A stretch of DNA of 64,000 nt from Meridianimarinicoccus sp. MJW13 (GTDB taxonomy: Bacteria; Pseudomonadota; Alphaproteobacteria; Rhodobacterales; Rhodobacteraceae), in the NCBI RefSeq assembly GCF_014901205.1, contig NZ_JACNMU010000002.1, positions 310,001-374,000 of the forward strand, written 5' to 3'. Shown here one piece after another: positions 17,711 to 25,790 of this stretch. Both the position numbers and the translations under genes were made by a program. Below the pieces are notes generated by a model that saw only the letters and a list, made by a program, of their open reading frames with translations, ran no database searches and was not told the DNA's origin. Position 1 is the stretch's first letter, and the number at the start of each line of letters is the position of its first letter.

Positions 17711-19731
17711 CCAACCCGCTGCTTGCCACTTGGGACACGCCCTTCGACCTGCCGCCCTATGACGCCATCCGGGACGAGGATTTCTCGCCGGCGGTCGCGG
17801 CCGCACTGGACGACGGCCGCGCCGCGATCAAGGCCATCACCGATCAGGCCGAAGCCCCGACCTTCGCCAACACCATCGAGGCACTGGAACGCGCCGACGA
17901 AACCCTGGGCCGGGTGCTGGGCGCCTTCTATGCCGTGGCCGGGGCCGATGCGACGCCCGCCCGCGAAGACCTGATGCGGGAATTTTCGCCCAAGCTGGCC
18001 GCCTATGGCAGCGAGATCACCATGAACGCCGATCTGTTTGCCCGGATCGAGACCCTGTGGCAGGCGCGTGACACGCTGGACCTGACCGAAGAACAGGCCC
18101 GTGTTCTGATGCTGACCCGGCGCGGGTTCGTGCGGGCAGGGGCGCAGTTGGAAGGGGCCGCGCGCAGCCGTCTGGGCGAGATCAAGGAACGGCTGGCCAG
18201 CCTTGGCACGCAGTTCACCCAGAACCTGCTGGCGGATGAGCGCGCCTGGTCGATGCCGCTGGCCGAGGCCGATCTGGAAGGTCTGCCCGACTTCGTGAAG
18301 GCCACCGCCCGCGCCGCCGGGGCCGAGCGTGGCCAAGACGGGCCGGTGGTGACGCTGTCGCGCTCGCTGATCGTGCCATTCCTGCAATTCTCGCCCCGCC
18401 GTGACCTGCGCCAGAAGGCGTTTGCCGCCTGGGTGGCGCGCGGGGCAAACGGCGGCAAGACCGACAACCGCGCCGTCGCCGCCGAGATCCTGAAGCTGCG
18501 CGAAGAACGCGCGGCCCTTTTGGGCTATGACAGTTTCGCCGCCTACAAGCTGGAAACCGAGATGGCCGAAACCCCAGACGCCGTGCGCAATCTGCTGATG
18601 GCGGTGTGGGAGCCTGCCCGCGCCATGGCCGAGGCCGATGCCGAGGTACTGACCGCGATGATGCGCGCCGATGGCATCAACGGCGATCTGGAACCCTGGG
18701 ACTGGCGGTACTACGCCGAAAAGCGCCGCAAGGCCGAACATGATCTGGACGAGGCCGAGTTGAAGCCCTTCCTGCAGTTGGACCGGATGATCGAAGCCGC
18801 GTTTTCCTGTGCGCACCGGCTGTTCGGGATCGAAGCCCGGCCGGTCGATGTGCCGCTTTACCATCCCGACTGCCGCGCGTGGGAGATCACCCGCAACGGC
18901 GAGCATCTGGCGCTGTTCATCGGGGATTATTTCGCGCGCGCGTCGAAACGCTCGGGCGCATGGTGCTCGGCCATGCGCAGCCAGCAGAAACTGGCCGGGA
19001 ACATCCGCCCCGTGGTCATCAACGTGTGCAATTTCGCCAAGCCCGAGGCCGGCCAGCCGGCGCTGCTGTCCTATGACGACGCCCGCACCCTGTTTCACGA
19101 ATTCGGCCATGCGCTGCACCAGATGCTGTCGGACGTGACCTATGAAAGCATCTCTGGCACCTCGGTAGCACGGGATTTCGTGGAACTGCCCAGCCAGCTT
19201 TATGAACACTGGCTGGAAGTGCCCGAGGTCCTGGCCGAATTCGCCACCCATGCAGACACCGGCGCCCCGATGCCCGCCGACATGCTGGACCGCCTGTTGA
19301 AGGCCAAGAACTTCGATCAGGGCTTTGCCACGGTGGAATATGTCGCCTCGGCGCTGGTCGATCTGGCGTTTCACGAGGGCACCGCACCAGAGGATGTCAT
19401 GGCGCGGCAGGCCGAGGTGCTGGCCGACATCGGGCTGCCCCACGCCATCACCATGCGCCACGCCAGCCCGCATTTCGCCCATGTCTTTTCCGGCGACGGA
19501 TATTCCTCGGGCTACTACAGCTACATGTGGTCCGAGGTCATGGATGCCGATGCTTTCGAGGCCTTCGAGGACGTGGGCGATGCCTTCGATCCGGCCACCG
19601 CGCAGGCGCTGCACGACCATGTGCTGTCCAAGGGTGGCAGCGTCGATGCCAAGGCGCTCTATACCCGGTTCCGGGGGCGTTTGCCGGGGGTCGAGGCCTT
19701 GCTGAAAGGCCGGGGCCTGACAGCGGCCTGA
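17707..19731 (+). CDS. M3 family metallopeptidase (oligopeptidase A/dipeptidyl carboxypeptidase type)
   Basis: A 674-residue cytoplasmic zinc peptidase of family M3A. The zinc site HEFGH is at 464-468 within TLFHEFGHALHQML, and the third ligand region follows as RDFVELPSQLYEHWL. It degrades short peptides; whether it is nearer PrlC (oligopeptidase A) or Dcp cannot be settled by eye. No signal peptide is seen. I start at the ATG at 17707, which overlaps the moeB stop by 4 bp; the upstream frame is antisense or out of phase with moeB. Confidence 0.93.
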   Translation: MTNPLLATWDTPFDLPPYDAIRDEDFSPAVAAALDDGRAAIKAITDQAEAPTFANTIEALERADETLGRVLGAFYAVAGADATPAREDLMREFSPKLAAYGSEITMNADLFARIETLWQARDTLDLTEEQARVLMLTRRGFVRAGAQLEGAARSRLGEIKERLASLGTQFTQNLLADERAWSMPLAEADLEGLPDFVKATARAAGAERGQDGPVVTLSRSLIVPFLQFSPRRDLRQKAFAAWVARGANGGKTDNRAVAAEILKLREERAALLGYDSFAAYKLETEMAETPDAVRNLLMAVWEPARAMAEADAEVLTAMMRADGINGDLEPWDWRYYAEKRRKAEHDLDEAELKPFLQLDRMIEAAFSCAHRLFGIEARPVDVPLYHPDCRAWEITRNGEHLALFIGDYFARASKRSGAWCSAMRSQQKLAGNIRPVVINVCNFAKPEAGQPALLSYDDARTLFHEFGHALHQMLSDVTYESISGTSVARDFVELPSQLYEHWLEVPEVLAEFATHADTGAPMPADMLDRLLKAKNFDQGFATVEYVASALVDLAFHEGTAPEDVMARQAEVLADIGLPHAITMRHASPHFAHVFSGDGYSSGYYSYMWSEVMDADAFEAFEDVGDAFDPATAQALHDHVLSKGGSVDAKALYTRFRGRLPGVEALLKGRGLTAA

Positions 19732-19748
19732 CCGACCAGCGCGGGGCT

Positions 19749-20285
19749 TCAGTCTTCGGGGGCGCCGCGCACGTCGTTCACGTCCAGTCCCCACAGGGCA
19801 TTGGCCGCGACCCAGCCGCGATAGCCGTCGGCGCGAATCTCGCACCAGTCGTTCTCGCAGTCGCCCAGCCGGGCGATGACGCCTTTCTCGGCGCGGGCCT
19901 TGACCTTGGCGTTGGTCGACGGTTGGCTGCGCAGAAGAACCTCGTCGGCATCCACGATCACCGTTCGGGTGCCCGACAGCAGGGCATAATGGATCCAGCC
20001 GCCGACCCCGTCGCGATCCACCACCCGCCGCCAGTGGCCGTATTCGCCGGTGACGATCACCGGCATTCCCTGATGACGGAACACCCAGTCGATTCTGTGG
20101 GTGGTCGAGGGGCCGCGGCGGATGTTGGCCTCGTTGGTCTTGATCGAGACGAACCGCGGAATCGGCAGGTTCGTGACCGGTCCCAGGCTTTCGGCCCCGG
20201 TGCCGCTGGCCATTGCCATCACCATCATCGCTGAAATCGCCGCCATGGCCTTGCGCCACGCGGTCTGCCGCCAGTGCTTGCTCAT
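19749..20285 (-). CDS. Secreted SH3-domain protein
   Basis: A 178-residue protein with a Sec signal (hydrophobic MAAISAMMVMAMASGTGA, about residues 14-31) and two bacterial SH3-like repeats, at about 45-100 (ANIRRGPSTTHRIDWVF) and 110-165 (VLLRSQPSTNAKVKA, ending DGYRGWVAANALWG). Such repeats often bind peptidoglycan or peptides in the periplasm. No catalytic domain is attached. It converges on the M3 peptidase gene with 17 bp between stops and diverges from the hydroxyacid dehydrogenase gene. Confidence 0.82.
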   Translation of the reverse strand: MSKHWRQTAWRKAMAAISAMMVMAMASGTGAESLGPVTNLPIPRFVSIKTNEANIRRGPSTTHRIDWVFRHQGMPVIVTGEYGHWRRVVDRDGVGGWIHYALLSGTRTVIVDADEVLLRSQPSTNAKVKARAEKGVIARLGDCENDWCEIRADGYRGWVAANALWGLDVNDVRGAPED

Positions 20286-20329
20286 GTTGTCCTGCCCGTT
20301 ATCCGGCGTGTTTTTGTCGCTATCCGATC

Positions 20330-20347
20330 CCGGCGCTTGTGCGCCGG
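20330..20347. other. Perfect hairpin in a divergent intergenic region
   Basis: CCGGCGC at 20330-20336 pairs perfectly with GCGCCGG at 20341-20347 around TTGT. It sits between the divergent starts of the SH3 gene and the hydroxyacid dehydrogenase gene, 58 bp before the latter. It could be an operator or a 5'-leader stem; nothing decides between them. Confidence 0.3.
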
Positions 20348-20405
20348 TTCCCTATAAGTCACTTTGCCAGCCAACACGACGGATTAGAAGACGAGGAGTT
20401 CCAGT

Positions 20406-21392
20406 ATGCCCGCAAAGCGCGTGAGTGTTGTGGTGACACGACGGTTGCCGGAACCGGTGGAGAACCGGCTGAGGGATCTGTTTGACGTGCGTTTGCGCGA
20501 CGAGGATACCCAGATGAGCCGCGCCGAACTGGTGGCAGCCATGCAGAGCTGCGAGGTGCTGGTGGCCACCGTCACCGACCAGATCGACGCTGCAATGATG
20601 GCGCAGGCCGGACCCGGTCTGAAGCTGATCGCGTCGTATGGCGCGGGCGTGGATCACATCGACGTGGCCTCGGCGCGCAGCCGCGCCATTCTGGTGACCA
20701 ACACCCCCGGTGTCGTGACCGAGGATACTGCCGACATGGCGATGGCGCTGATGCTGTCGGTCACCCGCCGCATCCCCGAAGGGCTGGCCATGGTGCAAAG
20801 CAAAAGCTGGACCGGCTGGGCGCCGACCGCCTTGCTGGGCGGCCGCATCGGCGGGCGTCGGCTGGGCATTCTGGGCATGGGCCGCATTGGCCAGGCCCTG
20901 GCGCGCCGGGCGCAGGCCTTCGGCATGCAGGTGCATTATCACAACCGTCGCCGCGTCGCCGAAAGCATCGAGTCCGAGTTGGGCGCGACCTATTGGGAAG
21001 ATCTGGACGAGATGGTCAAGCGCGTCGATGTGCTGTCGATCAACTGCCCCTCGACGCCCGACACCTTCCACCTGATCAACGCTCGCCGGTTGCAGCTGAT
21101 GAAGCCCTCGGCGGTGATCGTGAACACCTCGCGCGGCGATGTGGTGGACGAAAACGCGCTGGCGCGCGAATTGCGGGCGGGCAATCTGGCCGGGGCCGGT
21201 CTGGATGTCTACGAGCATGGCGTCGAAATCAACGACGTGCTGCGCGAACTGCCCAACGTGGTGCTGCTGCCGCATATGTCCTCGGCCACCGTAGAAGGCC
21301 GCATCGAGATGGGCGAGAAGGTCATCATCAACATCAAGACCTTTGCCGATGGTCACCGGCCGCCGGATCAGGTCGTGCCGGGGGTGATGTAG
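20406..21392 (+). CDS. D-isomer-specific 2-hydroxyacid dehydrogenase (glyoxylate reductase-like)
   Basis: A 328-residue NAD(P)-dependent dehydrogenase that reduces 2-oxoacids such as glyoxylate or hydroxypyruvate. The Rossmann motif GILGMGRIGQALARR is near 155-169, followed by the signature TSRGDVVDENAL containing the catalytic Arg region and LLPHMSSAT with the catalytic His. Length is normal. GyaR (glyoxylate/hydroxypyruvate reductase) is the closest named match, but substrate cannot be proved from sequence. Confidence 0.9.
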   Translation: MPAKRVSVVVTRRLPEPVENRLRDLFDVRLRDEDTQMSRAELVAAMQSCEVLVATVTDQIDAAMMAQAGPGLKLIASYGAGVDHIDVASARSRAILVTNTPGVVTEDTADMAMALMLSVTRRIPEGLAMVQSKSWTGWAPTALLGGRIGGRRLGILGMGRIGQALARRAQAFGMQVHYHNRRRVAESIESELGATYWEDLDEMVKRVDVLSINCPSTPDTFHLINARRLQLMKPSAVIVNTSRGDVVDENALARELRAGNLAGAGLDVYEHGVEINDVLRELPNVVLLPHMSSATVEGRIEMGEKVIINIKTFADGHRPPDQVVPGVM

Positions 21393-21399
21393 CCCCTTG

Positions 21400-22293
21400 A
21401 TGCGTGCCACGCCGGCCTCCCCCCTGTCGCGCGTCCTGCACCATTGGCGGCTGGCGGCGGCCGCGGTGTTGCTGGCGCTGGTGGTCACCGGCCCGCCGGG
21501 GCTGCGTGCCGCGCAGGAGTTCAATACCCGCGTTCTGACCAGCGCCGGAGCCACCTATGCGGCCTTGCGCACCATCAACGCGGTGCTGTCCACGGCCAAG
21601 CAGACCTCGGTCGGGGTGGAATTCGTCGGCGCCGTCGAAGGCAAGCCGGCGATGATCCTCGATCCGCTGGATGAAACCGTGGCGCGGGTGTCGGATGCGG
21701 TGTTCCTGTTGGCAGGGCTCTCAGCCCTTCTGGCGGTGGCCTTCGCGCCGCTGGGAACGGTCGGGCTGGCCCTGGCCACCGTCGGGCTGGCGGCGCAATG
21801 GGGGCTGCGCGATGCGCCGCGCCCGGTCCAGACGCCGCGCCTGCGCGGGCTTGAGCGGGGGTTCGCAACGGTTACCCGCTTTGGCCTCGTGATCGGGCTG
21901 GTTCTGCCGCTGAGCTATGCGGCGGGCGGCTGGCTTGGCGATTTGACAACCCATGATCGGCTGGAGACCGCCGTGGCCCAGCTTCAGGGGGAAGAAGCCA
22001 CCCTGACCCGCGGGCTGGAGGCGCTGGCTGAAACCCCGGTCCCCGAAAATCCCGGCGACCCCGCGCCGGGGCTGATGACCCGTGTGCTGAACGGGATGAA
22101 GAGTTCGGTCACCGGGGCCTGGTCCGACCTGTCGGCGCATCTGCCCGACATGGACCAGGTCGAAGAACGCGGCACGGCGATTTTCGATGCCTCGCTTGAG
22201 ATCGTGGCGATCTACACCCTGAGGCTGGTGGTGTTTCCGCTCTTGACGCTGCTCTTTCTGGCAGGTGTGATTCGAAGCCTCATGCGCGGCTAG
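21400..22293 (+). CDS. Uncharacterised multi-pass membrane protein
   Basis: A 297-residue protein not recognised as a named family. It has an N-terminal hydrophobic segment (about 13-32), two adjacent helices near 90-125, another near 150-170 and a C-terminal helix near 270-290. Between the first and second lies a soluble stretch of about 60 residues, and a charged helical stretch of about 80 residues precedes the last helix. The ATG at 21400 is preferred over the TTG just before it. It lies 7 bp after the dehydrogenase stop and 10 bp before the asparaginase-like gene, so it is probably in that operon. Confidence 0.7.
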   Translation: MRATPASPLSRVLHHWRLAAAAVLLALVVTGPPGLRAAQEFNTRVLTSAGATYAALRTINAVLSTAKQTSVGVEFVGAVEGKPAMILDPLDETVARVSDAVFLLAGLSALLAVAFAPLGTVGLALATVGLAAQWGLRDAPRPVQTPRLRGLERGFATVTRFGLVIGLVLPLSYAAGGWLGDLTTHDRLETAVAQLQGEEATLTRGLEALAETPVPENPGDPAPGLMTRVLNGMKSSVTGAWSDLSAHLPDMDQVEERGTAIFDASLEIVAIYTLRLVVFPLLTLLFLAGVIRSLMRG

Positions 22294-22303
22294 GAGACCC
22301 CCG

Positions 22304-22810
22304 ATGACCCTTCCAGACTTTCCGGATGTGCGGATCCTTGTGACCGGCGGCACCATCGACAAGGTGCATGACCCAAGGATCGAGGCCATCGTCTTTGCCA
22401 GGGACGGCGCCACCCAGATCCCCGATATCCTGGCCATGGGCCGCTGCCATCACCCGGTGATCCAGAAGGTGCTGCTGAAGGACAGTCTGGAGTTTGACGA
22501 TGCCGACCGTACCGCCATATCCGACGCGGTGCTGGCTGCCCCCGAAATCGCGCTGGTCATCACCCATGGCACCGGCACGATGGGGGAAACCGCGCGCTGG
22601 CTGGCAGACCGGGTTCAGGGCAAGACCGTGGTGCTGACCGGCGCCATGCGGCCGCATTCGCTCAGCGCCTCGGATGGGTCGTTCAACCTCGGCGGTGCGG
22701 TGGTCGCGGCGCAGACCTTGCCTGCGGGGATCTACGGGGTGATGAACGGGCGGGTGCTGCCCGCGGAATACCTGGACAAGAATGTCGAGGCCGGGCGCTT
22801 CGACATCTGA
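22304..22810 (+). CDS. Asparaginase N-terminal-domain protein with altered active site
   Basis: A 168-residue protein matching only the N-terminal domain of type I/II L-asparaginases (about half the normal 330 residues). VTGGTIDK retains the nucleophile-type Thr, and AMRPHSLSASDGSFNL matches the conserved block. However, the canonical HGTDT reads HGTGT, losing the catalytic Asp, and the active-site Lys segment (usually AADK) reads AAQT. It starts after AGGAGACCCCC at 22304. Either a non-hydrolytic relative or an enzyme with different chemistry; it should not be assumed to release ammonia from Asn. Confidence 0.82.
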   Translation: MTLPDFPDVRILVTGGTIDKVHDPRIEAIVFARDGATQIPDILAMGRCHHPVIQKVLLKDSLEFDDADRTAISDAVLAAPEIALVITHGTGTMGETARWLADRVQGKTVVLTGAMRPHSLSASDGSFNLGGAVVAAQTLPAGIYGVMNGRVLPAEYLDKNVEAGRFDI

Positions 22811-22818
22811 GCGTCACG

Positions 22819-23808
22819 TCAGCCCGAACAGATTGCCCCCAGCCGCAACCACGCGCTGTCGCTGAGAAGGGGCTTTTCGGGGGGCGTTGTCAGCGGCGGG
22901 ATCGTCAGCCCGCTGCGCGCGGCAATCGCGGCAGGATCGACCTGCACCGCCCGGAACTTCTCGGCCAGTTGCGCCTCGGGCACCGACACCGGGGGTGTCA
23001 CCAGATAGGTCTGGGCCGCAGCCTGAAGAACTGCGTCGCCGATTTCGCCCTGCGTCAGCAGGCGCAGGGTGGCAAAAGGGCCGGCCTGGTCCAGCACCGC
23101 CAGAAGCGGATCGACGTGGCGGGCGCGCGCCGCTTCCAGCACGATGGCCCCGGCGGCCAGATCGGGGGTCCGCTCGTCCTCGATCACATCCTTGCGTAGC
23201 AGGATCATCGCGCCGGGCAGATGCGCCGACAGGGCCGGGCCGCTGGGCACGACAACCACGTTCCACGATTCGGGGCCAAGGGTGCGCCGCTTCAACTGGT
23301 TCAGAACGCGGGTGCCGGTGGCATCGGTGCAGGCCGCGCCGGTGAAGGGTACCAGGTTTTTCAGCAGCCGTTGGCCGATTTCCTGGCGCACGGTGTCGGG
23401 CAGGACCTGCGCGGTGTGCCGCACCAGCGCGCCGGGCAGCCAGAACACCGCCAGTACGGCGACCGCCAGCAGGCTGAGCCCAAGGATCATTCGCCGCAGC
23501 CGCCCGCGCTGGGGCTTGGTGCGCGCCACCGCCTGTTGCACGGTGCGGATCGCCTCGATCATCGTGTCGTCGTCGATCTCAAGTTCTTCCTCGGCATCGC
23601 CGCCGGGGGTGTAGATCGCGGGGACCGTGCCGGGATTGCTGCGCTCGACCGCTGGCAGCGACCAATGCGCCAGCGCGGTGTCGGTGGCATCCTTGATGAT
23701 GAGGGTGGCGTCGCCCAATGACACGAAGACATTGCGGCGCTGCTCGGACAGGGTTTCACGCCAAAGCCCGGGACATTCCAGCTTCTCGAATTTGTCCAAC
23801 GCCGTCAT
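22819..23808 (-). CDS. Uncharacterised single-pass membrane protein
   Basis: A 329-residue protein not recognised as a named family. It has a soluble N-terminal part of about 105 residues with an acidic patch (AEEELEIDDDTM), a basic stretch, one transmembrane helix at about 107-127 (LGLSLLAVAVLAVFWLPG), and a C-terminal part of about 200 residues. That part contains a possible zinc-peptidase-like layout (PGAMILLRKDVIED, then EAARARHVDPLL) but without an HExxH motif. It converges on the asparaginase-like gene. Confidence 0.7.
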   Translation of the reverse strand: MTALDKFEKLECPGLWRETLSEQRRNVFVSLGDATLIIKDATDTALAHWSLPAVERSNPGTVPAIYTPGGDAEEELEIDDDTMIEAIRTVQQAVARTKPQRGRLRRMILGLSLLAVAVLAVFWLPGALVRHTAQVLPDTVRQEIGQRLLKNLVPFTGAACTDATGTRVLNQLKRRTLGPESWNVVVVPSGPALSAHLPGAMILLRKDVIEDERTPDLAAGAIVLEAARARHVDPLLAVLDQAGPFATLRLLTQGEIGDAVLQAAAQTYLVTPPVSVPEAQLAEKFRAVQVDPAAIAARSGLTIPPLTTPPEKPLLSDSAWLRLGAICSG

Positions 23809-23927
23809 CGGACGGGCCTGCCTGCCTGAGTTCTGCCTGACGCCAGACTAGGGGAGGGGGCGGGGCGATACAATCGCTCAAAATCGCAGCACCTTGACCT
23901 TGGCCCCGGCGCGCGGCCAATGAAGGT

Positions 23928-24905
23928 ATGACCCGCCCCTTTGCCGCCCCTCGCCCGCTTGCTGCCGCCGCCATGATCCTGACGGCCATGGCGACCATGG
24001 GGTTGATCGACAACTACGTGCGGGTGATCGCCGAGACCACCGGGCTGTGGCAGTTCCACGTCGTCCGGTCCTCCATGTGCCTTGGCCTTCTGGCGATCTA
24101 TGCCCGGCTGACCGGCACGCGGTTGCAGCCCCGGCATTGGGGCGTGGTGGTGGCACGCAGTGCGATCTTGTCGGTGGCGCTGGTCACCTATTTCGGGGCG
24201 CTGGTGCTGTTGCCGATTTCCGAGGTCATCGCCGGGCTGTTCACCGCGCCGATCTGGGTCTTGCTGTTGTCGGCGCTGTTCTTCGACAAATCCCTTGGCC
24301 GGGTGCGGATCGTCGCGGTGATTGCCGGGTTCATCGGGGTGATGCTGGTGCTGCGCCCCGACACCGGCACCCTGACTTGGCTGACGGCGCTGCCGCTGAT
24401 CTCGGGCGTGCTCTATGCGCTGGCCCAGATCGCCACGCGCGAATGGTGCGCCGAGGAAACCGCGCTGACCCTGCTGTTTGGCTTCTTCGCCGCCCTTGGC
24501 CTGTGGGGGCTGGTCGGTCTGGCCGGGCTGAACCTGTTTCCCCAACCGGTGCCCGCCGGGCCCGAGGGCTTCCCCTGGCGGCTGTGGGGCCAGATGTCGG
24601 TGGCGGCGTGGGGCTGGACCGTGGCGCAGGCGCTGGGGTCGATCTTCGCGGTGGGGCTGATCATCCGCGCCTACCAGATCGCCGAGGCGTCCTTCGTGGC
24701 GGTCTTCGAATACGCGCTGCTGATCTTCGCGGTGTTCTGGGGCTATGTCCTGCTGGGGCAGACGGTGGACGGCTGGGCGCTGACCGGCATTGCGGTGATT
24801 GTCGGCTCGGGAGCGGTCATGGTCCTTGGGACCCGCGGCGCGGCCACAACAGAGATCCCAGCACCTGCAACGCCAGAAGCAACACCAGGGCCACAAGCGC
24901 GCTGA
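23928..24905 (+). CDS. DMT superfamily (EamA) permease
   Basis: A 325-residue inner-membrane protein with about ten hydrophobic helices in two EamA repeats, the layout of drug/metabolite exporters. Substrate cannot be predicted. The C-terminal tail is rich in Pro, Ala and Thr. Its last 89 bases overlap the 3' end of the gene on the opposite strand. It diverges from the single-pass membrane protein gene; TGAAGGT lies just before the ATG, a modest ribosome site. Confidence 0.87.
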   Translation: MTRPFAAPRPLAAAAMILTAMATMGLIDNYVRVIAETTGLWQFHVVRSSMCLGLLAIYARLTGTRLQPRHWGVVVARSAILSVALVTYFGALVLLPISEVIAGLFTAPIWVLLLSALFFDKSLGRVRIVAVIAGFIGVMLVLRPDTGTLTWLTALPLISGVLYALAQIATREWCAEETALTLLFGFFAALGLWGLVGLAGLNLFPQPVPAGPEGFPWRLWGQMSVAAWGWTVAQALGSIFAVGLIIRAYQIAEASFVAVFEYALLIFAVFWGYVLLGQTVDGWALTGIAVIVGSGAVMVLGTRGAATTEIPAPATPEATPGPQAR

Positions 24906-25782
24906 GCCCGGCGGCCTCGAAGCGGATCAGCGCCTGTCCCGGTGAGGCCGCCGACGCCAGCAGCACCGCCAGCGTCAGGGCTGCCGCCGAGAAAACCCGC
25001 GCCGAAACGGTATAGCGCAGGCCAAGCATCAGACAGGCGGCGGCCACCAGCATGCGCGGCAGGGTGGCGGCATCCATCGGGTGCAGAAACTGCCAGGCCG
25101 AGGCCAGCGCGGCGCCGATGGCGGCACCGCAGACGTATTGCAGGCTGCGGCGCAAGCTCATCTCGGGCGGGGCCATCGCCCGCATCACGAACATCTGCAG
25201 GGTCCACATGGCCAGCGTTGCGCCCATGTTGCCCACCAGGGCATGGGTCAGCAACAGGCCGGTACAAAGAAACACCGCATGGGCAATCCCGCCCCGCACG
25301 TCATTGGCGGGCAGGGCTGCCCGTCCGTGCAGTTTCAGGGCCACGGCCAGAAGGGCGCCGAACAGCAGGCTGGCCAGGAACACCGCGGCGGCCAGCCCCA
25401 GCGGTGTGCCATCCCGCAGGATCGCCCCCGACAGCATCACGGCCCCGAACAGGGACATGGTCAGGCTGCGCCCGCCCGTGGTGGCGGTTTCGACCCCGGC
25501 GGCAAGGGCCAGGACCAGAACCACGGGCAACAGGTTCCAGGCGCCGGGGGCCATGAGATCGAGGGCCATGAGGGCCACCAGCACCATCGCCCCGGCCAGG
25601 CTTCTGCGGGAACTGCCCACAAGGCTGCCCACGGTCCCCAGAATGGTCCCGCCGACAGCCGCCATGACCGCTTCCGGTGCCAGCGCCTGGGTCAACAGGA
25701 TCGGCACCAGCATCCCCGCCGCGATTCCCAGGACCAGGGTCCAGCCCAATGTGGGGGGTGCGGCAGGGTGTGACGGGCTCAT
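24817..25782 (-). CDS. Multi-pass membrane protein, FUSC-like
   Basis: A 321-residue protein with about ten hydrophobic segments and few charged residues, ending in LWPRRGSQGP. The arrangement resembles the membrane half of FUSC (fusaric acid resistance-like) proteins, but the assignment is tentative. I start at the ATG at 25782 (MSPSHPAAPP). It lies 8 bp downstream of the fadJ-like stop and is probably the last gene of that operon. Its 3' end overlaps the DMT permease gene by 89 bp, tail to tail. Confidence 0.72.
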   Translation of the reverse strand: MSPSHPAAPPTLGWTLVLGIAAGMLVPILLTQALAPEAVMAAVGGTILGTVGSLVGSSRRSLAGAMVLVALMALDLMAPGAWNLLPVVLVLALAAGVETATTGGRSLTMSLFGAVMLSGAILRDGTPLGLAAAVFLASLLFGALLAVALKLHGRAALPANDVRGGIAHAVFLCTGLLLTHALVGNMGATLAMWTLQMFVMRAMAPPEMSLRRSLQYVCGAAIGAALASAWQFLHPMDAATLPRMLVAAACLMLGLRYTVSARVFSAAALTLAVLLASAASPGQALIRFEAAGLSALVALVLLLALQVLGSLLWPRRGSQGP

Positions 25783-25790
25783 GGCAGTCC

